From Pseudoips prasinana (Eukaryota > Arthropoda > Insecta > Lepidoptera > Nolidae), in NCBI GenBank assembly GCA_951640165.1, contig OX621257.1, positions 13,899,201 to 13,963,200 on the forward strand: a DNA stretch of 64,000 nt, given 5' to 3'. Below the pieces are notes generated by a model. The model did not search any database. It was given only the letters and a program-made list of their open reading frames with translations, and had not been told where the DNA came from. The stretch's first letter is position 1. Each line of letters begins with the position of its first letter. The translations under genes and the position numbers were made by a program. Below are positions 41,951-52,719 of this stretch, piece by piece.

Positions 41951-42080
41951 CGCACAATACAATTAGTTGTGTGATCCGTAAGTAAAGTTTGTACTTACCG
42001 ATCACACAACTAATTGTATTGTGCGCGAATTGAATCTGGGACGCGAAGTGGCGAGGCGATTGTTTTAACCGCTGCGCCAC
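41951..42080 (-). mobile_element. SINE-E-like fragment with a snap-back hairpin
   Basis: Positions 41951-41984 and 41992-42025 are 34-bp inverted arms with one mismatch (CGCACAATACAATTAG / CTAATTGTATTGTGCG) and a loop of about seven bases. The right arm continues into a decayed tRNA-like head on the minus strand (GCGCAGCGGTTAAAAC). Confidence 0.65.
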
Positions 42081-42107
42081 AAATGCAGTCATTAATTTTC
42101 CTTGGTA

Positions 42108-42292
42108 TTTTTTTTTAGATAACGCCCGCACTACGGAATTTATTTCCTGTGTCGCGGGGTACTTTACAAACATATAATAACGGACACAAATTACAACCAG
42201 ACTCAGAACAACTATTTATGGGTCACACATACAGTTGTCCGGCGCGGGACTCGAACCCGTGACACCAAGAGGCGAAGCGACTGTATTAGTCT
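42108..42292 (-). mobile_element. SINE-E copy
   Basis: Minus strand: GGTGTCACGGGTTCGAGTC, CGCGCCGGACAACTG, TGTGTGACCCATAAATAG, CTGAGTCTGGTTGTAATTTG and GTTTGTAAAGTACCCCGCG. Confidence 0.82.
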
Positions 42293-43054
42293 TAGTGTTT
42301 ACTGTTGTAGTGTATTTATAAAAGGCTCTCACGACTCACTATTTCTGTTTATGTTAAACCTTGTATATAGCAATAAAATCTAAAATAATACCATTGTCCA
42401 GCCGTGCCACTAAAGATTGTTTCGATTTTTGAAAATAGTTTTTTCTTGCATATATTCAATATATTCATGTCTCTTTAATTTCTGAATGCCCAACTAAAGT
42501 CCATAATAAAGTTTGAACAGAACATAATATTAAATAGCTTTTAACATTCCTCCTGCTATCTTAATGTTCTTTCGAGACATTTATATTTAGTCCTATACGT
42601 GTTCAATGTTTACCTTTCTGCCTCTTTATCTGTGGCTTTTTATTTTTTTTAAGTTTTAGGGACTGTAGCCAAAAAAAATTGTAGGTACAAAAACCGCGGC
42701 ATTTTGGTTTGCGGATTGTTGGTGGCTATGTACCCTGATTCTAAAATTAAATTACGAATTTTTTTACAATAAACTCGAATAGTTTAGCATATTAATGGCT
42801 GAAAATGCGGCCTTTGTAGATTTGGTGGGTGTTAAATATCGGAAAGAAATGAAATACCTATATAACTATGGTTTATTAATATGCAAAACTGTCAACTCAC
42901 AATGACGTATAAAATTTACAATAGCACATTTTGAATATTAAGTGTTCCAAAAAAGATTCATACCGTAACAGTGGGTGTTGAAATTTTTCGAAATATAAAT
43001 TTCAAGTAAAAGACGGTTGAATTACGTAATTAGAATTAATAATAACAATATAAT
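42293..43054. other. Intergenic stretch without a recognised feature
   Basis: No convincing coding sequence and no repeat shared with the rest of the window. Confidence 0.4.
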
Positions 43055-43255
43055 AAGATCCTGTGACATTGTTCACACACGTCCATCTGATTTCAAACTA
43101 TTCAGAGGTTGTACTATGGAAACCAGGTAACTGATATAGTACCACTTTTCACCCAGACTCAGGACAAATAGACATGTTCATGCACACAAATATCTGTCTT
43201 GGGTGGGAATCGAACCAATGACCTGCGGCGTGAAAGACACCACGCTAACGGGCCC
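43055..43255 (-). mobile_element. SINE-A copy with internal deletion
   Basis: GGCCCGTTAGCGTGGTG head and B box GGTTCGATTCCCACCC on the minus strand; about 45 bp around TAAGTATGTATTTAC are missing. Confidence 0.82.
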
Positions 43256-43299
43256 GGACCGTTTTTATCTTTTAATTATATTATGATGATTATTAACAG

Positions 43300-43355
43300 A
43301 AAAATCCTAAATTCACTTTTTAGCCGGACCCGGGTTTTAAACCCACGAATATGTA
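43300..43355 (-). mobile_element. SINE-C scrap
   Basis: AATTCACTTTTTAGCCGGACC followed by CGGGTTTTAAACCC is the segment around the SINE-C B box. Confidence 0.55.
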
Positions 43356-43682
43356 ATAGTTTTCTAAGAGAAATGCCGCGAACAGAACCTTATAGTACTG
43401 GTATAAAATAGTTCACAAAAAACTACAGAACCCGACTGAACTCGTATGCAGTTGCCACATTCTAAAGAACCCAAGTGATTTGTGAGAGCACGATTCACAT
43501 ATTGAATGTTTTAAAACCTTTTAAGTTGGAAACGTGGACTGATAAAATTGTTATTAAACCTGTAATTAATTGAACATAATAAATAGGACTTTTTTCATTG
43601 TTAATATTGTGATTAGGCTAATCTTTTTTGTGTGTCAATCATTTTGTGTAAGCCCGTATGAGTTTTACTCAATCACATAAGT

Positions 43683-43955
43683 TTGACGGGCCTGTTGGCG
43701 TGGTTGGTAAATGCTTGCCTTTCACGCCTCAGGTCGTGGGTTCTATTCCCACCCAGGACAGATATTTGTGAGCATGAACATGTCTGTTTGTCCTGAGTGT
43801 GGGTGTAATTATCTATGTTAGTATGTATTTACAAAACAAGAGTATTATATGTTGTATATCAGTTATCTGGTTTCCATAGTACAAGCTCTGCTTAGTTTGG
43901 GATCAGGTGGCCGTGTGCGAATGATGTCCCAGGATATTATTATTATTTAGTGATA
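43683..43955 (+). mobile_element. SINE-A copy, near consensus
   Basis: GACGGGCCTGTTGGCGTGG, B box GGGTTCTATTCCCACCC, GTCTGTTTGTCCTGAGTGTG, CTCTGCTTAGTTTGGGATC and tail CCCAGGATATTATTATTATT. One of the cleanest copies in the window. Confidence 0.9.
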
Positions 43956-44019
43956 TGAACCCGCTTTCTATTAGTAATAAGGTACAGGAGAATCTAAACG
44001 AGAGCTAATGCTATATAAT

Positions 44020-44272
44020 AATAATAATATCTAGGGACAATGTCACACAGATCATCCTAGCCCCAAACTAAGCAAAGCTTGTACTATGGGTACCTGGCGA
44101 CGATATACATACTTATATAGATAGATAAATACTTAAATACATAGAAAACATCCATGACTCAGAAACAAATATTCGTGCTCATCACATAAATATTTGCACT
44201 TACCGGGATTCGAACCCAGGACCAACAGTTTCGTAGGCAGGAGCACTACCAACTAGGCTACGGTGACCGTCG
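44020..44272 (-). mobile_element. SINE-B copy, near consensus
   Basis: ACGGTCACCGTAGCCTAG, B box GGGTTCGAATCCCGG, TATGTATTTAAGTATTTATC, and tail ATTATTATTATTATATAGC. Confidence 0.9.
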
Positions 44273-44319
44273 TATTTACCTAATATCTGGGGTATTTACA
44301 TAGACCGAGGTTGTTTGAG

Positions 44320-44600
44320 GAAATAAATGATATATATTTTTATTTACGTAGGCTTTTAAAAAGTTCTTGTGGTTAGAACTTGTTGCCATATTGAGTATGT
44401 TTAGCAGGACCGTCTCAAATGGGCCGTGTTGAAACTGGTAGTAGATGAACCCGTTAAGTTTCTTTGTTTCGCTAGGTCTTCTCAGCCTATACACACAAGG
44501 TCTGTCATAGTAATAATATTCATAGACCCATTTGAATAATATATAGTAAAATAGAGTTAAAACTAAAATAAGTATTGTCAATAAGTATTTAACCTAAAAT
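44320..44600. repeat. K-related repeat fragment
   Basis: Opens with the inverted K tail (TTTATTTACGTAGGCTTTT) and ends with K-like TATATAGTAAAATAGAG. The middle (GTTGAAACTGGTAGTAGATG, TCGCTAGGTCTTCTCAG) recurs at 45030-45110. Because both ends look K-like in opposite orientations, K may be a palindromic element or two fused fragments. Confidence 0.5.
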
Positions 44601-44999
44601 AACTAATTTGATGATAAATTCTAGAAATTAAATTCTAGAAATTAAATTAAATGAAGAAAAATAAAAGAAATTAAATTTAAAATAGACAGTAAATAGCAAA
44701 TTTCTATATAGGTACTTACTCATTTGTTTTCAACTGATTATATTTTGTTGGAAACCACAGATTTCGTGTGATTTATTAATCAACTTGGCCACAAACAAAC
44801 TAAACTCTAACTTAAAACCGGTTCGAATATTTGTTATATGTTTCACGATGACAAACTCGCTTTTATTGCAGTCTATCTTTATAACTTAATGGAGTTTCAA
44901 TTCCATTATCTTCTCATAACATTTATCCGATTCTGCAGCATATTAAGTTACAATGTCGATATGATACACATACTCAGTTAGGTAGGTACCTATTTAAAT

Positions 45000-45183
45000 A
45001 ATGACAACGCCCACACCAGGGTCACCAGGGTCACCGGGGTCGTGTTGAAACCGGTAGTAGATGAACCCACTGAGTTCGTTTCGCTGGGTCTTCTCAGTTG
45101 GGGCGCATTGGATCCGGTGGTAGCATTCAAGCGCGACCGTCGTTATTGACACAAGGTCCGTCATAATATTAATTTAATACCTT
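45000..45183. repeat. K-related repeat, left of an RTE insertion
   Basis: GGTCACCAGGGTCACCGGGG is a short tandem, followed by GTTGAAACCGGTAGTAGATG, TTCGTTTCGCTGGGTCTTC and ACACAAGGTCCGTCATAATA. It continues as K at 45532 across the RTE insert. Confidence 0.6.
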
Positions 45184-45531
45184 CATCATCATGATATCAG
45201 CCGAAAGACGTCCACTGCTGGACAAAGGCCTCCCCCAAACATCTCCACAATTGCCGGTCTTGCGCTATCCGCATCCAGCGATTTCCAGCGACCCGCACAA
45301 GATCATCGGTCCATCTTGTAGGGGGCCTGCCCACGCTGGGTCTTCCGGTTCGTGTTCGCCACTCGAGAACCTTTCCGCCTCAGCGGCCGTCAGTTCTACG
45401 AGCTATGTGCCCTGCCCACTGCCACTTCAGCTTGGCAATTTTTACGGCTATGTCGGTTACTTTGGTTCGCCTGCGGATGTCAACATTTCTGATTCGATAT
45501 CGCAGGGAAACTCCAAGCATAGCCCTTTCCA
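45184..45531 (-). mobile_element. 5'-truncated RTE copy with 8-bp target duplication
   Basis: Minus-strand RTE tail from ERAMLGVSLRYRIRN through AGHIARR to the TGA repeat, ending at CATCATCATGATATCAGCC. AATACCTT flanks it at 45176-45183 and 45532-45539. It lies inside the K repeat. About 350 bp long. Confidence 0.9.
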
Positions 45532-45830
45532 AATACCTTAATATAGACAGAACCATTGACAATATGTAGTAAAAATATTAGACTTAAACTAGATAATTAA
45601 ACATAATCTCTTGACAATAACTTGATACGGGCTAGCTAAATATCATTGCTATTATAAAATAAATTTTATAAATGTTTTCATACAATCAATACAATGTGTA
45701 CCTAAATATCTATGTTATTAGAAATAATAATGTATACAACTATATTACTAAAACATGATCTGACATGTATTTACAAGCGCTTTTTTGAAGTCTACGTGAA
45801 TAAAAACCTTTTTTATTTTATTTAGGGAAT
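45532..45830 (+). repeat. K repeat, 3' part with tail
   Basis: AAATACCTTAATATAGACAG, GCTATTATAAAATAAATTTT, GTGTACCTAAATATCTATG, ATTTACAAGCGCTTTTTTG and GTCTACGTGAATAAAAACC, then T-rich TTTTATTTTATTT. This copy gives the clearest right end. Confidence 0.65.
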
Positions 45831-45879
45831 CTAATCGCTGTTTCGCGAAGTTACAATTACAAGGGGTTACAAACATATA

Positions 45880-45965
45880 TAATAGACGGACACAAATTAC
45901 ATCCAGATTCAGAAAAACGATTTATGCATTACACAGGTACCTAGTTCTTCGGCGCGGGAAGCGAA
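45880..45965 (-). mobile_element. SINE-E fragment
   Basis: GGACACAAATTACATCCAG, TTATGCATTACACAGG and GGCGCGGGAA correspond to the SINE-E body on the minus strand, cut in the B box. Confidence 0.6.
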
Positions 45966-45999
45966 AATAAGATTCAAACCATAAATTCGACTGATAAGT

Positions 46000-47830
46000 T
46001 TCAAACTCAAATAAATACCATTATCAGCGTGAGTATCCTATCACCGCATTTGGCGGAGTCGAACTATTTGGCTACAATAATCATCCCAAACATCTAACAC
46101 TACCTACTGCTCCTCTCTGCTCTTAATGTTTAGTAATAAGGCAGCCGTGTGGCCGTGTGGTTTCTGGCCTAGAAAGAATAACAGGGCCACCCCATATCAT
46201 CCCGTGGGTGTCATAAAAGGCGACTAAAGGATAAACCAAGTAGTCGGGCAGCAGCGTCACCTGTGTCCTAGCTACCACCTAACTGCGGTCGCCAATTCGC
46301 ATGCCAAGCGCGCTGACTACGGCAAACCCCTCCAAAGGCAACATTATAGTAACCTATGGGGGAGGCCTATACCTAGCAGTGGGCGACATCAGGCTCATGA
46401 TAAATAAAGCAACTGTCAAGGTCAAAGTATATCCATGGTCATGGCGCCGACCACAGAAGAGATAAATGGAGATAAATATAGACCATTATCAGGGTGAGTA
46501 TCCTATCACCGCAATTGGCGGAGTCAAATTATTTGACTACAATAATCATTACAAACATCTAACACTACTGCTCCTCTCTGCTCTTAATGTTTAGTAATAA
46601 GGCAGCCGTGTGGCCGTGTGGTTTCTGGCCAAGAAAGAATAACAGGGCCACCCCATATCATCCCGTGGGTGTCGTAAAAGGGGACGGAGGGATACACCAG
46701 GTAGTCGGGCAGCAGCGTCACCTGTGTACTAGATACCACCTAACTGCGGTCGCCAATTCGGATGCCAAGCGCGCTGACTACGGCAAACCCCTCCAAAGGC
46801 AACATTATAGTACCCTATGGGGAAGGCATATGTCCAGCAGTGGATGATATCAGGCTGATGATGAATAAAGCAGCTGTCAAGGTCAAAGTATATCCATGGT
46901 CATGGCGCCGACCACAGAAGAGATAAATGGAGATAAATATAGACCATTATCAGGGTGGGTATCCTATCACCGCAATTGGCGGAGTCAAACTATTTGACTA
47001 CAATAATCATTACAAACATCTAACACTACTGCTCCTCTCTGCTCTTAATGTTTAGTAATAAGGCAGCCGTGTGGCCGTGTGGTTTTCGGCCTAGAAATAA
47101 TAACAGGGCCACCCCATATCATCCCGTGGGTGTCGTAAAAGGGAACTGAGGGATACACCAGGTAGTCGGGCAGCAGCGTCACCTGTGTACTAGCTACCAC
47201 CTAACTGCGGTCGCCAACTCGCATGCTAAGCGCGCAGACTACGGCAAACCCCTCCAAAGGCAACATTATAGTACCCTATGGGGAAGGCATATGTCCAGCA
47301 GTGGATGATATCGGGCTGATGATGAATAAAGCAGCTGTCAAGGTCAAAGTATATCCATGGTCATGGCGCCGACCACAGAAGAGATAAATGGAGATAAATA
47401 TAGACCATTATTAGGGTGGGTATCCTATCACCGCAATTGGCGGAGTCGAACTATTTGGCTACAATAATCATCCCAAACATCTAACACTACTGCTCCTCTC
47501 TGCTCTTAATGTTTAGTAATAAGGCAGCCATGTGGCCGTGTGGTTTTCGGCCTAGAAATAATAACAGGGCCATCCCATATCATCCCGTGGGTGTCGTAAA
47601 AGGCGACTAAGGGATACACCAGGTAGTCGAGCAGTAGCGCCACCTGCGTACTAGCTACCTCCTAACTGCGGTCGCCAACTTGCATGCCAAGCGCGCTGAC
47701 TACGGCAAACCCCTCCAAAGGCAACATTATAGTAACCTATGGGGCAGGCATATGTCCAGCAGTGGATAATAGATATCAGGCTGATGATGAATAAAGCAGC
47801 TGGCAAGGTCAAATATCCATGGTTGTGGAC
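46000..47830. repeat. Tandem array, 461-bp unit, four copies, each with an RTE-mini element
   Basis: GCAGCCGTGTGGCCGTGTGG starts at 46141, 46602, 47063 and (with one change) 47524: an exact 461-bp period. Each unit contains a TE-like block (GGCCACCCCATATCATCCCG, CACCTAACTGCGGTCGCC, CCTCCAAAGGCAACATTATAG, CAGCAGTGG and TGATGATGAATAAAGC) and a unique spacer (CAAGGTCAAAGTATATCCATG, CCGACCACAGAAGAGATAAATG, GCTCCTCTCTGCTCTTAATG). The last unit breaks off at about 47830. An ORF at 46587-46847 is part of the repeat. Confidence 0.92.
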
Positions 47831-48500
47831 TACAGAAGGACTAAGAACTACTAACTCTTCTGTGAATTATTAAATTAAATTACCACTTCTGATAACGATT
47901 TACCACTTCTGATGATGATTTCCCACATCTGTGTCGCCGACTGTACTACAGCCAATTTATACAAGTAGGTGCACCTTAAATAGCTAACGGAGCTTTAATA
48001 ATGCATATAGTATTGTTCCAGCGATTGTGCAGAGTACTCGGGCTCAATATCGATATGACACCCGTGCTCACCGCTCACCGTGCCCACTCCGATATAATTT
48101 TTATGAGATCTCTCATCTTCTTTTGTTGATAGATGGGAACGTTTTGATACTTTATACTGTTCAAAAATATAATGTTTTAGGACCCGGCGCTAAAAGAGGC
48201 AATCATACTAACGGAAATATATGCATATTAGTGCAAAAAACATAATTATTATTAAATTTGGTGTTTGAATTGTGTTAACCGTGAAGATACTTGTTTACGA
48301 TTGAATTTTCTTGGCCATGAATATACTTGTTGTTAGATAGAATCATCTTTGTGGTACAGACACATAAAAATACTTTGGATATAAATAACTAAATATTGAA
48401 ACGGGTGATCTTATCGCTTTTTAAGCGATCTCACCTGTTTATGGATAAGAACTAGAAGTAATGTGACATAGTAGAAGAGCAGCAAGTAAAATGTATATAC
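47831..48500. other. Intergenic stretch with a small hairpin
   Basis: Doubled TTTACCACTTCTGATGA near 47880-47920. GGTGATCTTATCGCT / AGCGATCTCACC at about 48404-48436 forms a hairpin. ORF 48027-48245 is not recognised. Confidence 0.4.
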
Positions 48501-48504
48501 TAAG

Positions 48505-48735
48505 GAACTGTGTGGAAACAAAAAGAATATCATCACCCCATCTTATCCCGTTGGGGGCATAGAGATCAACCGAGGAATACTTACCAGAGAACGGGCAGCA
48601 GCGTTTTTCTGTGAACTATGACCATCAAACTGCGACCGCCAACCCGTCTGGCAAGCGTGGTGATTATGACATATCTCCGCATTCTTTGGGGAGGCTTTTT
48701 TCTAGCAGTGGATAAACTTTGGGTGACATGATGAC
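48505..48735 (+). mobile_element. RTE-mini element
   Basis: RTE leader (GAACTGTGTGGAAACAAAAAG, CATCACCCCATCTTATCCCG, ACCAGAGAACGGGCAGCAGC, CCAACCCGTCTGGCAAGCG) joined to the 3' tail (TTTGGGGAGGCTTTTTTC, CAGTGGATAAACTTTGGGTG and ATGATGA). Confidence 0.75.
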
Positions 48736-48861
48736 TAAGGAACTGTGTTATAAATATATTGTATATCAAATATTCGGCATGACGTCACAAATTGAAGCGT
48801 GTTTATATTCGTACACCACAAAATAATAATAATAATATATATATACATATATATATATTTA

Positions 48862-49106
48862 TATTACCCTTGAGTGTAATTTTTATTTAATTTGTACTGG
48901 ATAATATATGTAATTTCTTACATAAATAGTTACGGTGACCTACGAGGTGGTATCAAAAGATGAAGTTGAAAAACATTAAGGAAAGCATCATAGAGAATTA
49001 GTCAATTAGTTTGTTTGGCTTCTCATTCAAAATTCATCAGCTGATCGTTACTGTTGTATGGAAAGTTAATCTTTTTTGTGTTCCGTTTCATAGGCAAATA
49101 TAGCTC

Positions 49107-49168
<62 letters not shown>

Positions 49169-49225
49169 AATAGGAGCTATATTTGCCTATGAAACTATTA
49201 ATATTTATATATATATATATATTAA

Positions 49226-49277
<52 letters not shown>

Positions 49278-49522
49278 GAGCTATATTTGCCTATGAAACG
49301 GAACACAAAAAAGATTAACTTTCCATACAACAGTAACGATCAGCTGATGAATTTTGAATGAGAAGCCAAACAAACTAATTGACTAATTCTCTATGATGCT
49401 TTCCTTAATGTTTTTCAACTTCATCTTTTGATACCACCTCGTAGGTCACCGTAACTATTTATGTAAGAAATTACATATATTATCCAGTACAAATTAAATA
49501 AAAATTACACTCAAGGGTAATA
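48862..49522. repeat. Perfect inverted repeat IR3, 252-bp arms around TA microsatellites
   Basis: Arms 48862-49113 and 49271-49522 read as exact reverse complements, from TATTACCCTTGAGTGTAATT to GCTCCTATTTA. The 157-bp centre is mostly TA repeats and holds a third partial copy of the inner arm end (TAGGAGCTATATTTGCC near 49170). No coding frame. Confidence 0.92.
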
Positions 49523-50143
49523 ATATTAAACTCTACTACTACTAAACACGTTAATAAATCAAGGTAGGACTGTTAGGGTGAATGAGTCACCTCCCTCCTA
49601 CCTCAGCATACTTACACATAGACTAGTCTCTCCCTCTTGCCCACCACTACAACTCCTGTATGCCAGAATCAACAGTGACACACAGTGAAATGACACTGGG
49701 CGGTGAGGCTCAGGCAGAAATCGATTTAACCCGCAACGAATTTAATTAGAAAGAAACAAGGAGGATTTCGAAAACGAATAGCTCATATTCAGCACACACA
49801 CGCTGTCACTAGATTGGGCCTTTTAAATAATACATCAAGTACTAAGACTGTTCCATCCGCACAAAGATCATCCAAAACGCAATAGCAACGTGACCGGTTT
49901 GCAAACGGTTTGGTTCGCGTGCGCGTTATTGTTATGTAATTTGTCAGGACTTTTACGATCCTGCGGAACCCATTCCTTATCTATACGTGCTAGTTACATG
50001 GTTTTGTTCAAACGACGCCTTTTCAATTTAGGAAAAGAGGGGTCGGGGCTCTGGATGTTAGGGAAGCGACTTAAGTCACAGAGAGTCGACGGAATATTCT
50101 TTTGTTTTAGTGTAGAAGTTTTAATACCTTTTGTACTAGTTTG
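49523..50143. other. Intergenic stretch, partly repeat-like
   Basis: GACTAGTCTCTCCCTCTTGCC and CACCACTACAACTCC near 49622-49652 recur inverted near 53295-53330, so this is an old interspersed repeat. ORF 49890-50144 has no recognisable domain. Confidence 0.45.
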
Positions 50144-50820
50144 ACCGTGTGGCTACCGGCCCAGAAAGACTAAAGGGCCACGCCTTACTATCCCGTGGGT
50201 GTCGTAGAAGGCGATTAAGGTTAGTAAGTAGTTGGGTATCAGCGCCACCTGTGTGCTAGCTACCACCTTACTGCGGTCACCAACTAGCACGCCAAGCGCA
50301 GTGACTACGGCAAACGCCTCCAAATGGCAACGTTATAAAAACTTTTGGGGTAGGCCTATGTTTAACAGTGGACTTGACGAAACGCCCCCACAAAACGACC
50401 CTATCAAACCACTCCATTTTAGTGACTACCCTGAGCCAAGATTAAACCCCGAAGGGATGTACTATATAGCTAGTTTGGCCGTGTGGCTTCCGGCCCAGAA
50501 AGACTAAAGGGCCACGCCATACTATCCCGTGGGTGTCGTAGCAGGCGACTAAGGTTACTAGGTAGTCGGGCATCAGCGTCACCTGTGTACTAGCTACCAC
50601 CACATTGCGGTTGCCAACTCGCATGCCAAGCGCTGTGGCTGCCCCAAACCTCTCCAAATGGCAACGTTATAAAAACCTTTGGGGTAGGCCTATGTTTAGC
50701 AGTGGACTTGACGAAACGCCCTTACAAAACGTGCCTTAAAAACGACTTATTCAAACCTCTCCATTTCAGTGACCACCCTGAGCCGAGATTAAACCCCGAA
50801 GGGATGTGGTATACAGCGTA
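50144..50820 (+). repeat. Two tandem units of about 330 bp with RTE-mini-like elements
   Basis: GACCGTGTGGCTACCGGCCC at 50144 and GGCCGTGTGGCTTCCGGCCC at 50477. Each is followed by CACGCC..ACTATCCCGTGGG, CCTCCAAATGGCAACG-type sequence, GGGGTAGGCCTATGTTTA, CAGTGGACTTGACGAAACG and a spacer ending GATTAAACCCCGAAGGGATG. The unit is related to, but distinct from, the 461-bp array. Confidence 0.8.
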
Positions 50821-50855
50821 AGCTACCTAGTTTATACTATTAGTGGCTGAGCCCT

Positions 50856-50989
50856 GCCATTTTACCAGCGTTAAACTTTGTATATAAGCTACACTACAAA
50901 GTTTAATCAAAATCCGTTCGGTAGGTTTTGCGTGAAATAGTAACATACATCCATACTCACAAACTTTCGCATTTATAATATTTGTACGA
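50856..50989 (-). mobile_element. Short Helitron copy, 3' hairpin decayed
   Basis: On the minus strand TCGTACAAATATTATAAATGCG, CGAAAGTTTGTGAGTATGG and TTGATTAAACTTTGTAGTG, then a degraded end where the hairpin and CTAG should be (AGCGTTAACGCTGG... is replaced). Confidence 0.65.
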
Positions 50990-51004
50990 TGTTATTCGGA
51001 TATA

Positions 51005-51375
51005 TGTATAAAATAAATAAAATAAAATCTTTTTATTTCAGACACTTGGCCCATAATATTGTTAGTAACTTACATCTTAAAAACTATGTTAGTAATAAAA
51101 AGTAATTCATTTAAGTATCTGCCACATTCTGGGGCTCCAGGTACATACACGTGTACTTGAACCCAGTGCCCCAGAATGGGACTGTCTATCTTCTGACTGA
51201 GGACGTTCAGGATGGTGTTGGGGCTCCCATGCGTACGAAACATCAGCGAAGCGATCCGGCGCCGCAGCACCGTGTGAAAGCCGTCTGTGTGCGCGTGCGC
51301 AAACATCGCAGACGCACTACAGAAGCGTGGGAGCCCCACCAGCACCCTGAACGCGTTTGTAGTGATGTATAAGAT
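51005..51375 (-). pseudogene. 3' end of a non-LTR retrotransposon with C-terminal coding part
   Basis: Minus-strand frame: RVLVGLPRFCSASAMFAHAH, TDGFHTVLRRRIASLMFR, SPNTILNVLSQKIDSPILGH, WVQVHVY, and a stop at 51070. RVLLGLPRFCSAS..F...TDGF is a signature of the C-terminus of an insect LINE family. A 3' UTR of about 60 bp and a tail of AATAAAAT/TTTATTTT repeats follow. The rest is 5'-truncated. Confidence 0.75.
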
Positions 51376-51470
51376 ATATCACTACAAAGTTTCATCAAAA
51401 TCCGTTTTGTAGTTTCTGTGAAAGAGTAATAAACATCTATATATCCTTGTGTAGATTCCTACACGGGTTG
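51370..51470 (-). mobile_element. Helitron fragment
   Basis: ATATATCACTACAAAGTTTC, ATCAAAATCCGTTTTGTAG and GTGAAAGAGTAATAAACATC match the middle of the short Helitron family; both ends are gone. Confidence 0.55.
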
Positions 51471-51479
51471 AGATCCTGC

Positions 51480-52085
51480 TCGTTTTTCCATACTATCTCT
51501 ATAGTCAGTCATACACTATGACCATGACATACACTATACTAGGTGTTCTTTAATAACTGTCCTTTTTGATATGTACAGGAACATTATTTTATCTATTTTA
51601 CTATGTGATAGACTGATTTAAAGATGTTTGACGAACAAAGCAAAGAGACGGTCTTTTTCCACGCTAGCTCTATAGTTAGTACAGTCATCATCAGAGGAAA
51701 CACTTTGACCTTGACGTACACTATGTTAAGTATTTTCTCAATTACTGTCCTTTTTGGTGTGTACAGGAACATTATTTAATCTGCTTTACTATGTGATAAA
51801 CTGATTCAAAGATGTGATTTGACGAACAAAGCAAAGAGACGGTCTCTTTCCATGCTAGCCCTATAATTAATACAATCATCATCAGTGGATACAATTTGAC
51901 CTTGAGTGTATTCTCAATGACTGTCCTTTTTGGTTTACATTATGTAATCTGTTTTACTACGTGATTAACAATACAAAGAGTCACGTCGCTTTTCACGCTA
52001 GTCTATAGTTAGTACAGTCATCATCAGTGGATACAATTTGACCTTGACATAGTTGTAATTAAATAAACAATAAGGTCAGTTTTGC
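51480..52085. repeat. Tandem repeat, about 180-bp unit, roughly 3.3 copies
   Basis: CTGTCCTTTTTG recurs at 51558, 51745 and 51921. Shared segments are GACGAACAAAGCAAAGAGACGG, CTAGCTCTATAGTTAGTACAG, TCATCATCAGTGGATAC and TTTGACCTTGA. The units have accumulated indels. No coding frame. Confidence 0.85.
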
Positions 52086-52314
52086 AGTGCCAGTGCATCT
52101 ATTAATATGGCTTCGACTATACTCAGACTATAAACCCTTCACTTTACGTATATATTTATGTATTTTTCGAACATGGCCCTTATTCTGACTTACACCTACT
52201 AAACTAATTTTAATGCTACCGAATTTATTTCTAAGAAGAAGATAGATAGTGATTGATAGCAAGTACTTAAATTCTGTTCTCGTCGTATGATCTATAATAT
52301 AGAAAGGGATGACA

Positions 52315-52525
52315 TCTTATCGCTCAAAAGACATTTACTGCTAGACAAAAGCCTCTCCAAGAATTGTGTCCATATTTAGAGGTCTATTCCTTGATTTCTA
52401 CGCTTAGCATTTTATGCTTATTGTACGCGAGAAATGGTGCTGCCGTTTCTCAGATGGGGACGATTTCTACGCCCCCTACAGAATGACATAGTGATGTGAT
52501 ATTTATTACCGTCACCACACAGGAA
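52315..52525 (-). mobile_element. RTE-mini element
   Basis: Left part is the inverted RTE tail (AAAAGACATTTACTGCTAG, GACAAAAGCCTCTCCAAG); right part is the inverted leader (GTAGAAATCG, ..TCACTATG.., GTGTGGTGACGG at the end). The middle is diverged. Confidence 0.6.
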
Positions 52526-52608
52526 AGGAAGAGATTTTTGTCCTATAAATTAGTTGAGTAAGCTAATATACAGAATAATAGTGTCATCGCTGGCATAAAG
52601 AACGCGAT

Positions 52609-52637
52609 ATTAATTGTAAATAGCTTACAATTAATAT
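52609..52637. repeat. Short perfect palindrome
   Basis: ATATTAATTGTAA and TTACAATTAATAT separated by ATAGC. Confidence 0.6.
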
Positions 52638-52719
52638 CTGTAGTGGTTTATTTAAGCTTAAGCGCTTAAGGCGTTAAAGAACTTTTGCCATACCTACTAT
52701 TAGAATCAAGTATAACAGT

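Noticed and set aside
41811..42173. 120-codon minus-strand ORF
   Set aside because: Runs through two SINE-E sequences and a hairpin; no protein-like features.
48403..48438. Hairpin resembling a bacterial terminator
   Set aside because: The window is eukaryotic, no gene ends there and no T run follows.
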